In this document: piece after piece, positions 1 through 5,151 of the stretch
How the letters are laid out: every line of letters starts with the position of its first letter
How positions within the stretch are numbered: position 1 is the first letter of the stretch
Source: an uncultured Phenylobacterium sp.
GTDB lineage: Bacteria; Pseudomonadota; Alphaproteobacteria; Caulobacterales; Caulobacteraceae
NCBI GenBank assembly: GCA_945952175.1
Contig: CAMFHW010000336.1
Location: forward strand, 1-5,151
Direction: 5' to 3'
Length of the DNA: 5,151 bases
Notes under the pieces: generated by a model
The model's database searches: none
Told to the model about the DNA's origin: nothing
The model's input: only the letters and a program-made list of their open reading frames with translations
Position numbers and translations under genes: made by a program

Positions 1-661
1 CGCCCATCGGGTCGGTTCCGCCCAGGACCTGGTGGATGGCGTTGTCCCAGATCACCTCGATCTTCGGGTGGGCGAACAGGCGCTCCTGCAGGATGCGCTC
101 GGCGCGGAACTCGTCGCGCCGGTGCACGACCGTGACCTTGGAGGCGAAGTTGGTGAGGAAGAGGGCCTCCTCGACGGCGGTGTTGCCGCCGCCCACCACC
201 ACGACCTCCTTGCCGCGATAGAAGAAGCCGTCGCAGGTGGCGCAGGCCGAGACGCCGAAGCCCTGGAACTTCTGTTCGCTCTCGAGACCCAGCCACTTGG
301 CCTGGGCGCCGGTGGCGATGATCAGGGTCTCGGCCAGCCACACCTCTCCGCTGTCGCATTCCAGGCGGAACGGACGTTGGCTGAGGTCGGCCTTCACGAC
401 GATGTCGTTGATGATCTCCGTGCCCACATGCTCGGCCTGGGCCTGCATCTGCTCCATCAGCCAGGGGCCCTGGATCACCTCGGCGAAGCCCGGATAGTTC
501 TCCACGTCGGTGGTGATGGTCAGCTGGCCGCCCGGCTGGATGCCCTGGATCAGCACGGGCTTCAGCAGGGCGCGTGCGGCGTAGACGGCGGCGGTGTAGC
601 CGGCCGGGCCGGAGCCGACGATCAGGCAGCGGGTGGTGCGGGGGGAACGGTCTTGGGCCAT
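1..661 (-). CDS. trxB: Thioredoxin reductase, N-terminal 220 residues (3' end cut by window edge)
   Basis: This flavoenzyme uses NADPH to reduce thioredoxin in the cytoplasm. The 220 visible residues carry the family landmarks in order: the FAD dinucleotide-binding motif GSGPAG at 16-21, GGQL near 44-47, the ATG motif at 116-118, the redox-active CATC (Cys140, Cys143) followed by DGFFYRG, the NADPH-binding GGGNTA at 157-162, and HRRDEFRA at 180-187, which contacts the NADPH phosphate. The family is usually 310-340 residues, so roughly the last 100, including the final FAD-binding segment, lie beyond position 1. The ATG at 661-659 places the first beta strand (CLIVGSG) at the usual distance from the N-terminus. 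No clear Shine-Dalgarno precedes it, and no ATG or GTG lies close upstream in frame. The gene is divergent from the small membrane protein at 696. Both catalytic cysteines are intact. Identification is secure from motifs alone; the symbol follows the family. Confidence 0.96.
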   Translation of the reverse strand, partial: MAQDRSPRTTRCLIVGSGPAGYTAAVYAARALLKPVLIQGIQPGGQLTITTDVENYPGFAEVIQGPWLMEQMQAQAEHVGTEIINDIVVKADLSQRPFRLECDSGEVWLAETLIIATGAQAKWLGLESEQKFQGFGVSACATCDGFFYRGKEVVVVGGGNTAVEEALFLTNFASKVTVVHRRDEFRAERILQERLFAHPKIEVIWDNAIHQVLGGTDPMG

Positions 662-695
662 CGCGCATATGTAGGTGAGATTCTGGAGCGGTGCG

Positions 696-896
696 ATGGA
701 TGAGCGGATCAAAGCCGTGGGACTTTTCGCCCTGGTGGGCGCGGCCGCCGGCGCGGGCGTGGCCATAGGCCTGGGCGCCAAGGTGCTGGCCTGGGGCGCG
801 GCCTTCGGGCTGGGCGCCGGCGTGGTGCTGGGGGTGGCGGCGGGGGCGGCGAACCACCGCCGTGTCGAAGGCGGCGAGCCGGCGCTGCTCGACTAG
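696..896 (+). CDS. Small Gly/Ala-rich membrane protein, 66 aa, function unknown
   Basis: I do not recognise a named family. The ATG at 696 is chosen because GGAG at 685-688 sits seven bases upstream; an in-frame GTG at 675 would add seven residues but has no such site. After a short charged N-terminus (MDERIK) come two hydrophobic stretches, about residues 7-27 and 30-52, rich in Gly, Ala, Val and Leu with GxxxG-like spacing and separated by a single Lys at 29. The tail (NHRRVEGGEPALLD) is polar. This fits a two-helix hairpin inner-membrane protein with tightly packed helices. By the positive-inside rule both ends are probably cytoplasmic, which is an inference. The gene is divergent from trxB with 34 bases between start codons, so the promoters must overlap or lie in each other's coding sequence. 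It ends just before the inverted-repeat element at 912. Low-complexity composition means a chance ORF is possible, but the ribosome binding site and clean hydrophobic pattern argue for a real gene. Confidence 0.6.
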   Translation: MDERIKAVGLFALVGAAAGAGVAIGLGAKVLAWGAAFGLGAGVVLGVAAGAANHRRVEGGEPALLD

Positions 897-911
897 GGCG
901 CGCACCCTAAA

Positions 912-1038
912 CCGCTCGTCCCGGCGAATGCCGGGATCCAGATGAAAGGGCTCAGACGCGGGCTCTAGAAACTCTGCGCTGTTCCAACCAACCTCAGAGC
1001 CACGAGATCTGGGTCCCGGCATTCGCCGGGATGAGCGG
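912..1038. repeat. 127-bp inverted-repeat element (REP/MITE-like) between convergent genes
   Basis: Two 32-nt arms, 912-943 and 1007-1038, are reverse complements at 30 of 32 positions. Each arm contains its own perfect 6-bp hairpin with a 4-base loop: CCCGGC-GAAT-GCCGGG at 920-935 and CCCGGC-ATTC-GCCGGG at 1015-1030. The 63-base centre holds a further short inverted pair (GGCTCT 961-966, AGAGCC 996-1001). There is no room for a transposase. This resembles the paired palindromes (BIME/REP type) or non-autonomous MITEs found in many copies in high-GC alphaproteobacteria; that multicopy status is recalled from general knowledge and not shown here. It fills the 162-base gap between the convergent 3' ends of the small membrane protein and the FAD protein, and could stop transcripts from either side, although no T-run follows either stem. 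No target-site duplication is obvious at its borders. Confidence 0.8.
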
Positions 1039-1058
1039 AGATTGCTGCGGCCGCGCCG

Positions 1059-2324
1059 TCAGGCCGCGCGGGCGGCCTCATCGGTCGTCAGCGCCTGCGC
1101 CAGGCCGGCGGCGAGCGCGGCGAAGCGGTCTCCCAGCTTCTGGGTTTCCCACATCGGCGCGACGAAGGCGGCGCCTTGGGTGCGGGCGAGCGCGGCGCGC
1201 AGGGCGCGGAGCTTTTTCACCGCCTCGACGCTCGGGCAGTCCCAGCGCGGCGAGACGGCCAGGGCCACGCTCTCGCCGAGCTGCAGGGACGAGCCGCAGA
1301 ACCCGGCCATCAGCCGATGCACCTCGCGGCGCAGCTCGCCGTCGCCGGCCTCGGCGATGCAGTCGGCGGCCACCAGCTGCTGGCCGCGGCTCTCGTAGAG
1401 GCGCAGGGTCTGGACCACGCCCTCGGCGGTGAAGTTGCGCACCTCCACCGGAGCGGCCGCGCCATGGCGGACCTTGAACACATAGGTGAAGACCGTGCGC
1501 GGGGCGGCGGCGGGCGCCTCGACGCCCAGGGGCCGGAACAGCGGCATGGGATCGGCGGCCCAGACCATCACCTCGCCCGGCGCGCGGCCGGCGAGCGTGG
1601 CGTGCGGCGCGATCAGGGCGTTCTCGTAGACCACGACGCCGAGCTGGGCGAGCGCCAGCCGCGCCCGGCCGAAGAAGGCGCGATGGCCGTCGCGGGGGGC
1701 GGACGCGGTCAGGCCCTCCAGGCGGCCCCACTGGGCGGCGGGGACGCCGTAGAGCTCGTCGGCGGCCGAGTCCAGGCGCTTCAGGGCGCAGAGCTCGGCG
1801 CAGTCGACGCCCTGCGGATGGACGCGGCGGACGCCCAGCGCCTCGGCGGCGCTCGCGTGAACCTGGTCCAGCCAGCCGCCGAGGGCCCACTGGCCGTAGC
1901 GGGACAGGGCGTGGCCGATGTCGTGCGGATAGGCGCGGAGCCGGTCGGCCAGGCTGTCGCCGGCCAGCGGATGCAGGGCGAGGTCGCGCGTCCGCAGGGC
2001 CGGGCCGGGGAAGTCGCGGCGATGGTCCATGTCGCCGCCGGGCGCGGGGCTCACGGCGCCGCGGCGCAGTTCGAAATCCTCGAAGGCCAGGCCCGCGCCT
2101 TCCAGCAGGCCGCGGACGGGGTCGCCCGGCGGGCCGAAGGTCAGGGACTGCTCGCGGATCTCCAGGCCGTGCGAGAGCCGCGGCCAGGCGGAGCCGCCCA
2201 GCTGTTCGTGGCGATCGTGCAGCTCGATGTCCCGGGCGCCCAGGCGATGGGCCTCGAAGGCGGCGAGAAGGCCAGTGAGGCCGGCGCCAATGATCCGGAC
2301 CTTGCCCGGGAAATGCTGAGTCAT
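1059..2324 (-). CDS. FAD/NAD(P)-binding oxidoreductase-like protein, 421 aa, substrate unknown
   Basis: The N-terminus has a classic Rossmann dinucleotide-binding signature: strand VRII, then GAGLTG at residues 13-18, helix LLAAFEAHRLG, second strand IELHDR ending in an acidic residue (Asp37), and LGGSAW about ten residues later. This is the pattern of amine-oxidase, protoporphyrinogen-oxidase and UDP-galactopyranose-mutase-like flavoproteins, which fits the 421-residue length. The middle and C-terminal parts show no motif I can assign, so the reaction is unknown. The last roughly 40 residues (FVAPMWETQKLGDRFAALAAGLAQAL) could form the returning FAD-binding segment and final helix, though the usual second glycine motif is not clear. 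The start is taken as the ATG at 2324; a TTG at 2333 is an alternative adding three residues. Neither has a well-placed Shine-Dalgarno: the only strong one (AGGAGG, 2361-2356) is 31 bases before the ATG and lies in a hairpin. It follows the pseG-like gene on the same strand after 88 bases, so a role in surface-sugar synthesis is possible by context only. Confidence 0.85.
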   Translation of the reverse strand: MTQHFPGKVRIIGAGLTGLLAAFEAHRLGARDIELHDRHEQLGGSAWPRLSHGLEIREQSLTFGPPGDPVRGLLEGAGLAFEDFELRRGAVSPAPGGDMDHRRDFPGPALRTRDLALHPLAGDSLADRLRAYPHDIGHALSRYGQWALGGWLDQVHASAAEALGVRRVHPQGVDCAELCALKRLDSAADELYGVPAAQWGRLEGLTASAPRDGHRAFFGRARLALAQLGVVVYENALIAPHATLAGRAPGEVMVWAADPMPLFRPLGVEAPAAAPRTVFTYVFKVRHGAAAPVEVRNFTAEGVVQTLRLYESRGQQLVAADCIAEAGDGELRREVHRLMAGFCGSSLQLGESVALAVSPRWDCPSVEAVKKLRALRAALARTQGAAFVAPMWETQKLGDRFAALAAGLAQALTTDEAARAA

Positions 2325-2355
2325 GGGTCGCAACGGAACGCGTTCGGCGCTCCAT

Positions 2356-2381
2356 CCTCCTGGGGAGAGCCTGCCCAGGAG
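2356..2381 (-). promoter_or_regulatory. RNA hairpin covering an AGGAGG sequence upstream of the FAD protein gene
   Basis: CTCCTGGG at 2357-2364 and CCCAGGAG at 2374-2381 form a perfect 8-bp, GC-rich stem with a 9-base loop in the gap between the hydrolase and the FAD protein. In the transcript of the minus strand, the downstream arm contains most of the AGGAGG at 2361-2356, the best Shine-Dalgarno in the gap. No U-run follows, so it is not a standard intrinsic terminator. It could shield the site, stabilise the mRNA or be fortuitous. The AGGAGG is directly followed by an out-of-frame ATG (2355-2353), which is too close to be used. A second, weaker stem (CGTTA/TAACG, 2395-2408) lies just after the hydrolase stop. 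Confidence 0.4.
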
Positions 2382-2412
2382 TTCGCCAATACTCCGTTAA
2401 GCCTAACGCGCC

Positions 2413-3468
2413 TCAGACCGTGTGCGACCGCGCGCCGCGCCCGGCGATCGTCGCCAGGAAGGCCTCGGCCACCCGGCCGGCGCCCTGGCCGTCGCAGATC
2501 TGGGCCGCCGCCGAGGCCAGCCGCGTGCGCAGCGGCCCGTCCGCGGCGAGCCGCACCAGGGTGCGGTCCAGCACCGCGTCGAAGTCGTCCGCCCCGCCGT
2601 CGACCACCAGGGCCGCGCCGCGCGCCTGCAGCGACAGCGCCGCCGGCCGCTGGTTCTCGGCCACGATGACGAGGGCCGAAGGGAGGCCGAGCGTGCAGGC
2701 CTCCCAGATCGTCGAGCCCGCCGCCCCCACCGCCATGTCCGCGCCGGCCATCAGCTCGGCCATGTTCGGCGTGTCGACGTGCAGGGACATGCGCGGGTCG
2801 TGGGCGGCGATCTGCGACAGGGCCTTCAGGCTGGGCGCCTGGCTTCCGAGCACGATGTCCAGCTTGGCGCCGCCCAGACGGGGCCGCAGCTTGTCGACCA
2901 CCTTGGCGGTGAAGCCGCCGGCGTCGGTCAGGCCGAGCGCGACCAGGATCCGCTCCACCGGCCCGCCGCGCCGGTTCAGGGCCTGGGTCCGCAGGGCGGC
3001 GAACTGGCTGCGCACCGGCGCGTGGTCGGGTCCGAGCAGCAGGCGCGTCCCCTCGTCGACCAGCAGGGTGTAGTCGACCGGCTTCCGGTCCGGTCCGGAA
3101 TCCAGCACCACGTCGGCGCCCAGCGGCCGGTCGGCGAGGTCGTCGATCACCAGGGTCGGACGCCCGTCGGCCAGGGCCTTATGCTCCCCGCGGCCCAGGC
3201 CGTAGTGGTCGAAGACGATGGCGTCGAAGGCGACGCCGGTCACGGTGTCCACCAGGGAGTCGGGATCGAGCGAGGTGGCCGGCTCGCGCGGCATGTCCGG
3301 GGCGAAGGCCGCCAGGATCGCCTCGACAGCCGGCGAGGCCGCGAACGAACAGCGCGCGCCCTTCTCGGCGAGCGCGCGGGCCAGGGTCAGGCTGCGCATC
3401 ACGTGGCCGCCCCCCACCTGGGGCCCGGCGTTGGCGATGAACAGTATTCTGGGGTCGGAGGGAATCAT
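2413..3468 (-). CDS. pseG: UDP-2,4-diacetamido-2,4,6-trideoxy-beta-L-altropyranose hydrolase (PseG type)
   Basis: PseG removes UDP from the bis-acetamido-trideoxy-altrose nucleotide sugar, giving the free sugar that PseI condenses with phosphoenolpyruvate to pseudaminic acid. The 351-residue protein has the GT-B-like layout of the family. Near the N-terminus, after strand ILFIANAG, is GGGHVMRS at 19-26, with His22 in the place of the catalytic histidine of characterised PseG. FDHYGL (86-91), VIDDLADR (107-114) and LLGPDHAPVRSQF (144-156) match the family's N-domain. The C-domain has the UDP-binding region GAAGSTIWEACTLGLPS (248-264) followed by ENQ at 271-273. It is slightly longer than many homologues and is not fused to an acetyltransferase, unlike in some species. 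The ATG at 3468 is the only good start nearby; its Shine-Dalgarno is poor. It lies 46 bases after the GNAT gene on the same strand. Caulobacter has an equivalent gene (FlmD) needed for flagellin glycosylation; a similar role here is inferred. A related MurG-like or other nucleotide-sugar hydrolase is the main alternative. Confidence 0.88.
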   Translation of the reverse strand: MIPSDPRILFIANAGPQVGGGHVMRSLTLARALAEKGARCSFAASPAVEAILAAFAPDMPREPATSLDPDSLVDTVTGVAFDAIVFDHYGLGRGEHKALADGRPTLVIDDLADRPLGADVVLDSGPDRKPVDYTLLVDEGTRLLLGPDHAPVRSQFAALRTQALNRRGGPVERILVALGLTDAGGFTAKVVDKLRPRLGGAKLDIVLGSQAPSLKALSQIAAHDPRMSLHVDTPNMAELMAGADMAVGAAGSTIWEACTLGLPSALVIVAENQRPAALSLQARGAALVVDGGADDFDAVLDRTLVRLAADGPLRTRLASAAAQICDGQGAGRVAEAFLATIAGRGARSHTV

Positions 3469-3514
3469 CGCGGGGCCATGGGACGCCGAAAACTCAGCTG
3501 CGCAAAGCGTGGCG

Positions 3515-3976
3515 CTATGGCGCAGGTTCGACCTGGGCGTCGATCACCGACTTGAAGATCACGAAGAACAGCTCCGGGTCTCCCGGATCCAGGTTCTCGA
3601 CCATGCCCGAGACCCGGTAGCCGCGCTTCACCAGGAGCTCGCGCATGGTCTCGTTGGACTCGTTGGTCGAGACGAACAGCCGGTCGCCGTCGATGCCGAC
3701 CTCGATATTGGCCATCAGCGCCGCGGCCACGCCGCGGCGGCGATGCGGCTCGGCCGTGACGATCCGCTCCAGGAAGGGATGGCCGAAGAACTCGCCCATG
3801 ATGGCGTAGCCGACCAGCTCCTCGTCGATGATCAGCACGCGCACGTCGCGGCTGTGGTGGCCGCGCATGGCGAGGCTGACATAGTCGTGCCGCCGCTCCT
3901 CGACCTCGGCCACCGGGTCGATGTCCAGGATCGCCTTCAGGTCGGCGGCCGTGGCGGGGCGGATCTCGACGCTCAT
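3515..3976 (-). CDS. GNAT-family N-acetyltransferase, 153 aa
   Basis: The protein is a single GNAT domain that transfers an acetyl group from acetyl-CoA to an amine. It opens with the typical IRPATAADLKAILDID (5-20), has strand VLIIDEELVGYAIM (47-60), the acetyl-CoA pyrophosphate loop RRRGVA at 79-84 (fits the R-x-x-G-x-A pattern), and the C-terminal STNESNETMRELLVKRGY (103-120), where the asparagines and Tyr120 are in the usual motif-B positions. Its length is normal for a stand-alone GNAT. The ATG at 3976 overlaps the stop of the ELM1-family gene as ATGA, with GAGG at 3985-3982 five bases upstream, so the two are translationally coupled. Because PseG follows 46 bases later, this could be the PseH step that acetylates the 4-amino group of the PseG substrate precursor. 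The sequence shows no PseH-specific feature I can point to; a RimI-like or other small-molecule acetyltransferase is equally possible. Confidence 0.9.
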   Translation of the reverse strand: MSVEIRPATAADLKAILDIDPVAEVEERRHDYVSLAMRGHHSRDVRVLIIDEELVGYAIMGEFFGHPFLERIVTAEPHRRRGVAAALMANIEVGIDGDRLFVSTNESNETMRELLVKRGYRVSGMVENLDPGDPELFFVIFKSVIDAQVEPAP

Positions 3977-4956
3977 GTCTTCCTCTTCGCGTCCAGCCGG
4001 CGGACGATCTCGTCGGCCGCCCGCTCGGTCTCGGCCAGCGGCTCGTAGCTCCAGCGGTGCAGCGTGCCGCCATAGGGCCGCGCCGCGCCGCGCCGTTCCA
4101 GGTCCTCGTGGAAGCGCCGGAATTTCGGGCTCTCGCCGTCCATCTTGAGGATGAACACCGGCTTGCCCGTCGACGCCGCCTCGGTGGCCATATTGGCCGA
4201 GTCTTCGGTCGCCAGGATGAAATCCGCCCCGGCCAGGAAGGCGAAATAGGGATTGTCGCCGGTCCCGTCCCAGATGACGCCCGGCAGGGTCTTCAGCCGC
4301 GCCGCCAGGATGTCGCGCGCCGCGTCCGGCGTGCGGCGCGAGAAGGTCACCATCACCGATCCGCCCTCCTGGACGACCGGCAGCTCGATCTGGTGCGCCA
4401 TCTCCGCGGCGCGCTGCGGGCTCAGGTCGTGGGCCTTCGAGGTCCCGCCGATCAGCACGGCCACCCGCGGATGGGGCAGGGGCTCGATCGTCGCCTTGAA
4501 TCGCTCGGCGTCGGCGGCGAGGCGCTCAGGCGTGACCCGGTGCGGCGAGCCGGTGATCGACAGCACATTGTCGCCCTGGGTCCGGTCGTGACGGGGCGCC
4601 ACGACCAGGTCGAAGGGGCTGGTCGGCATGCGTGGGTCCTGGGTCTGGACGACCAGGGTCTTGCCCTTCGACCAGCCGCGCAGACGGATCGACAACGGCA
4701 AAGTGGCGCGGCCCGTGGCGATCCAGATGTCCGGCCACGGCGGAGCGATGTCGCTGCCGGGCGACAGCGCCTTCAGTGGCAGGGGGTTGAGAAACCAGGG
4801 CAGGCGGCCGATGCGGCCCTTCCAGCCGATGGTCTTGACCTCGACCCGCGCCGGCCGGCGCCGCGCCACGGCCTCAGCCAGGCCCAGCGCCGGCATGGCG
4901 TTGCCGGCCTTGCCGTCGGACACGGCCCAGATGACGAGCGGTCGGTCAGTCGCCAA
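3973..4956 (-). CDS. ELM1-family (DUF1022/COG3660) protein, 327 aa
   Basis: This belongs to the family named after plant ELM1, a mitochondrial fission factor; bacterial members are widespread in alphaproteobacteria but their biochemical role is not settled. Visible landmarks are VSDGKAGN (12-19) followed by ALGLAEAV, WIATGRAT (78-85), VVQTQDPR (102-109), FDLVVAPRHD (115-124), SPHRV (137-141), VAVLIGGTSKAHD (165-177), FSRRTP (205-210), and NPYFAFLAGADFILATEDSANMATEAASTGKPV (235-267, the region most like the nucleotide-sugar-binding half of GT-B enzymes). That similarity and the downstream PseG suggest work on sugar nucleotides or envelope glycans, as an inference. The start is a TTG (4956-4954) with a weak GGAA (4967-4964) seven bases before it; no ATG or GTG lies between it and the upstream in-frame stop at about 5001. 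No signal peptide or membrane segment is seen. It is the first gene of the probable operon, with its stop overlapping the GNAT start. Confidence 0.9.
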   Translation of the reverse strand: MATDRPLVIWAVSDGKAGNAMPALGLAEAVARRRPARVEVKTIGWKGRIGRLPWFLNPLPLKALSPGSDIAPPWPDIWIATGRATLPLSIRLRGWSKGKTLVVQTQDPRMPTSPFDLVVAPRHDRTQGDNVLSITGSPHRVTPERLAADAERFKATIEPLPHPRVAVLIGGTSKAHDLSPQRAAEMAHQIELPVVQEGGSVMVTFSRRTPDAARDILAARLKTLPGVIWDGTGDNPYFAFLAGADFILATEDSANMATEAASTGKPVFILKMDGESPKFRRFHEDLERRGAARPYGGTLHRWSYEPLAETERAADEIVRRLDAKRKT

Positions 4957-4996
4957 AGGGCCGTTCCGATTCGGGCAAGCGTTCAGCGGCGGACGC

Positions 4997-5021
4997 GATC
5001 ACTCGCGCCCGGCGCCGTCAA
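4997..5021 (-). promoter_or_regulatory. Candidate housekeeping promoter for the ELM1-GNAT-pseG unit
   Basis: On the minus strand, TTGACGG at 5021-5015 matches the Caulobacter-type -35 consensus TTGACGS exactly. Ten bases later GAGTGATC (5004-4997) agrees only partly with the -10 consensus GCTANAWC (G, A, T and C at matching places), with spacing inside the accepted 10-14 range. Transcription would begin near 4990, leaving a leader of about 34 bases before the TTG start of the ELM1-family gene. The -10 match is weak, so this is a candidate only. Confidence 0.35.
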
Positions 5022-5047
5022 CGGTGTTGGCAGTTCCGTCCGTGGCC

Positions 5048-5068
5048 TAGAGCCACTCGACCTTGAGG
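5048..5068 (-). other. Possible last codons of a lost upstream gene, abutting adapter sequence
   Basis: Read on the minus strand, these 21 bases give ILKVEWL followed by a TAG stop, 91 bases before the ELM1-family start. They could be the genuine C-terminus of an upstream same-strand gene whose body was replaced by the adapter and foreign tail. Seven codons are too few to identify anything, and an index or adapter remnant is also possible: the 8 bases before the adapter (CCTTGAGG) sit where an i7 index would lie, but the bases further left do not match a TruSeq adapter. Confidence 0.25.
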
Positions 5069-5098
5069 ATCTCGTATGCCGTCTTCTGCTTGAAAAAA
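5069..5098 (+). other. Illumina P7 adapter sequence plus A-run (sequencing artefact)
   Basis: Positions 5069-5092 match all 24 bases of the reverse complement of the Illumina P7 flow-cell oligonucleotide (begins ATCTCGTATG, ends TTCTGCTTG). Six A residues follow at 5093-5098, as commonly seen when a read runs past the end of the adapter. Translated on the minus strand the segment yields FFKQKTAYE, a well-known contaminant peptide in protein databases, or FFQAEDGIRD in another frame. It is not biological sequence. Confidence 0.97.
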
Positions 5099-5151
5099 GT
5101 CTTTATCGAAGAGCTGCGCAAAGCCGACCTCTCCAACCAGGTCAGCCAGGC
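5099..5151. other. Tail beyond the adapter, of uncertain origin
   Basis: These 53 bases follow the adapter and A-run. Their GC content is about 58% (31 of 53), below the rest of the window. The plus strand is open throughout, reading VFIEELRKADLSNQVSQ, and a minus frame reads LADLVGEVGFAQLFDKD; either could be coding, and I recognise neither. Because an adapter separates this tail from the locus, it may come from elsewhere in the genome or from another organism, and should not be used as gene context. Confidence 0.6.

Noticed and set aside
32..703. 223-codon plus-strand open frame
   Set aside because: It is antisense to trxB, whose FAD, CATC and NADPH motifs establish the real coding strand.
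912..1038. CRISPR-like or insertion-sequence remnant
   Set aside because: There are only two repeat copies and they are inverted, there is no spacer series, and there is no transposase coding sequence.
1078..2355. 425-codon minus-strand open frame starting right after AGGAGG
   Set aside because: It overlaps the FAD protein almost completely in another frame, is extremely Arg/Pro-rich with no domain signature, and its ATG is too close to the AGGAGG. It is a product of high GC content.
2357..2381. Intrinsic terminator after the PseG gene
   Set aside because: The stem is strong, but no U-run follows in the transcript direction and the downstream gene is on the same strand, so I list it as a hairpin of unknown role.
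1176..2669. 497-codon plus-strand open frame
   Set aside because: It lies antisense to the FAD protein and the end of the PseG gene, with low-complexity Ala/Gly/Arg composition. The opposite strand has clear family motifs.
2422..3555. 377-codon plus-strand open frame
   Set aside because: It is antisense to the PseG gene, with repetitive Gln/Gly/Arg/Val composition and no recognisable domain.
5048..5151. Open minus-strand frame ending ...KTAYEILKVEWL at a TAG
   Set aside because: Its middle is translated Illumina adapter, so the continuous frame is artificial.

Overview
The base composition is very GC-rich, and coding is dense with strong third-position GC bias. The gene families and a GAATGCCGGG-type palindromic intergenic repeat suggest an alphaproteobacterium, most likely a relative of Caulobacter or Phenylobacterium. 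This placement is an inference from gene content and style; no rRNA is present to test it.

Layout from left to right. Positions 1-661 (minus) hold the N-terminal two thirds of thioredoxin reductase (trxB), cut by the window edge. Only 34 bases away and divergent is a 66-codon glycine/alanine-rich membrane protein (696-896, plus). Positions 897-1058 lie between convergent genes and hold a 127-bp element with two 32-nt inverted arms, each a small hairpin. Positions 5021 down to 1059 (minus) look like one transcription unit: a candidate promoter, an ELM1-family protein (TTG start), a GNAT acetyltransferase overlapping it by 4 bases, a PseG-type UDP-sugar hydrolase, and, after an 88-base gap with a hairpin over an AGGAGG sequence, an FAD/NAD(P)-binding oxidoreductase-like protein of unknown substrate.

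PseG releases the UDP group in the pseudaminic acid pathway, whose product decorates flagellin in Caulobacter and others. The GNAT beside it could be the PseH step that makes the PseG substrate, but the sequence does not prove this. The ELM1-family and FAD proteins may belong to the same surface-sugar process by association only. The rest of the pathway (PseB, PseC, PseI, PseF) is not in the window.

The most important observation is technical. Positions 5069-5092 are an exact 24/24 match to the Illumina P7 adapter (reverse-complement orientation), followed by six A residues as in adapter read-through. The right end of the window is therefore probably a misassembly, and the 53 bases after the A-run (5099-5151, about 58% GC) should not be trusted as true neighbours of this locus. 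I see no convincing novel biological system; the sugar-modification cluster with its uncharacterised partners is the most interesting biological content.
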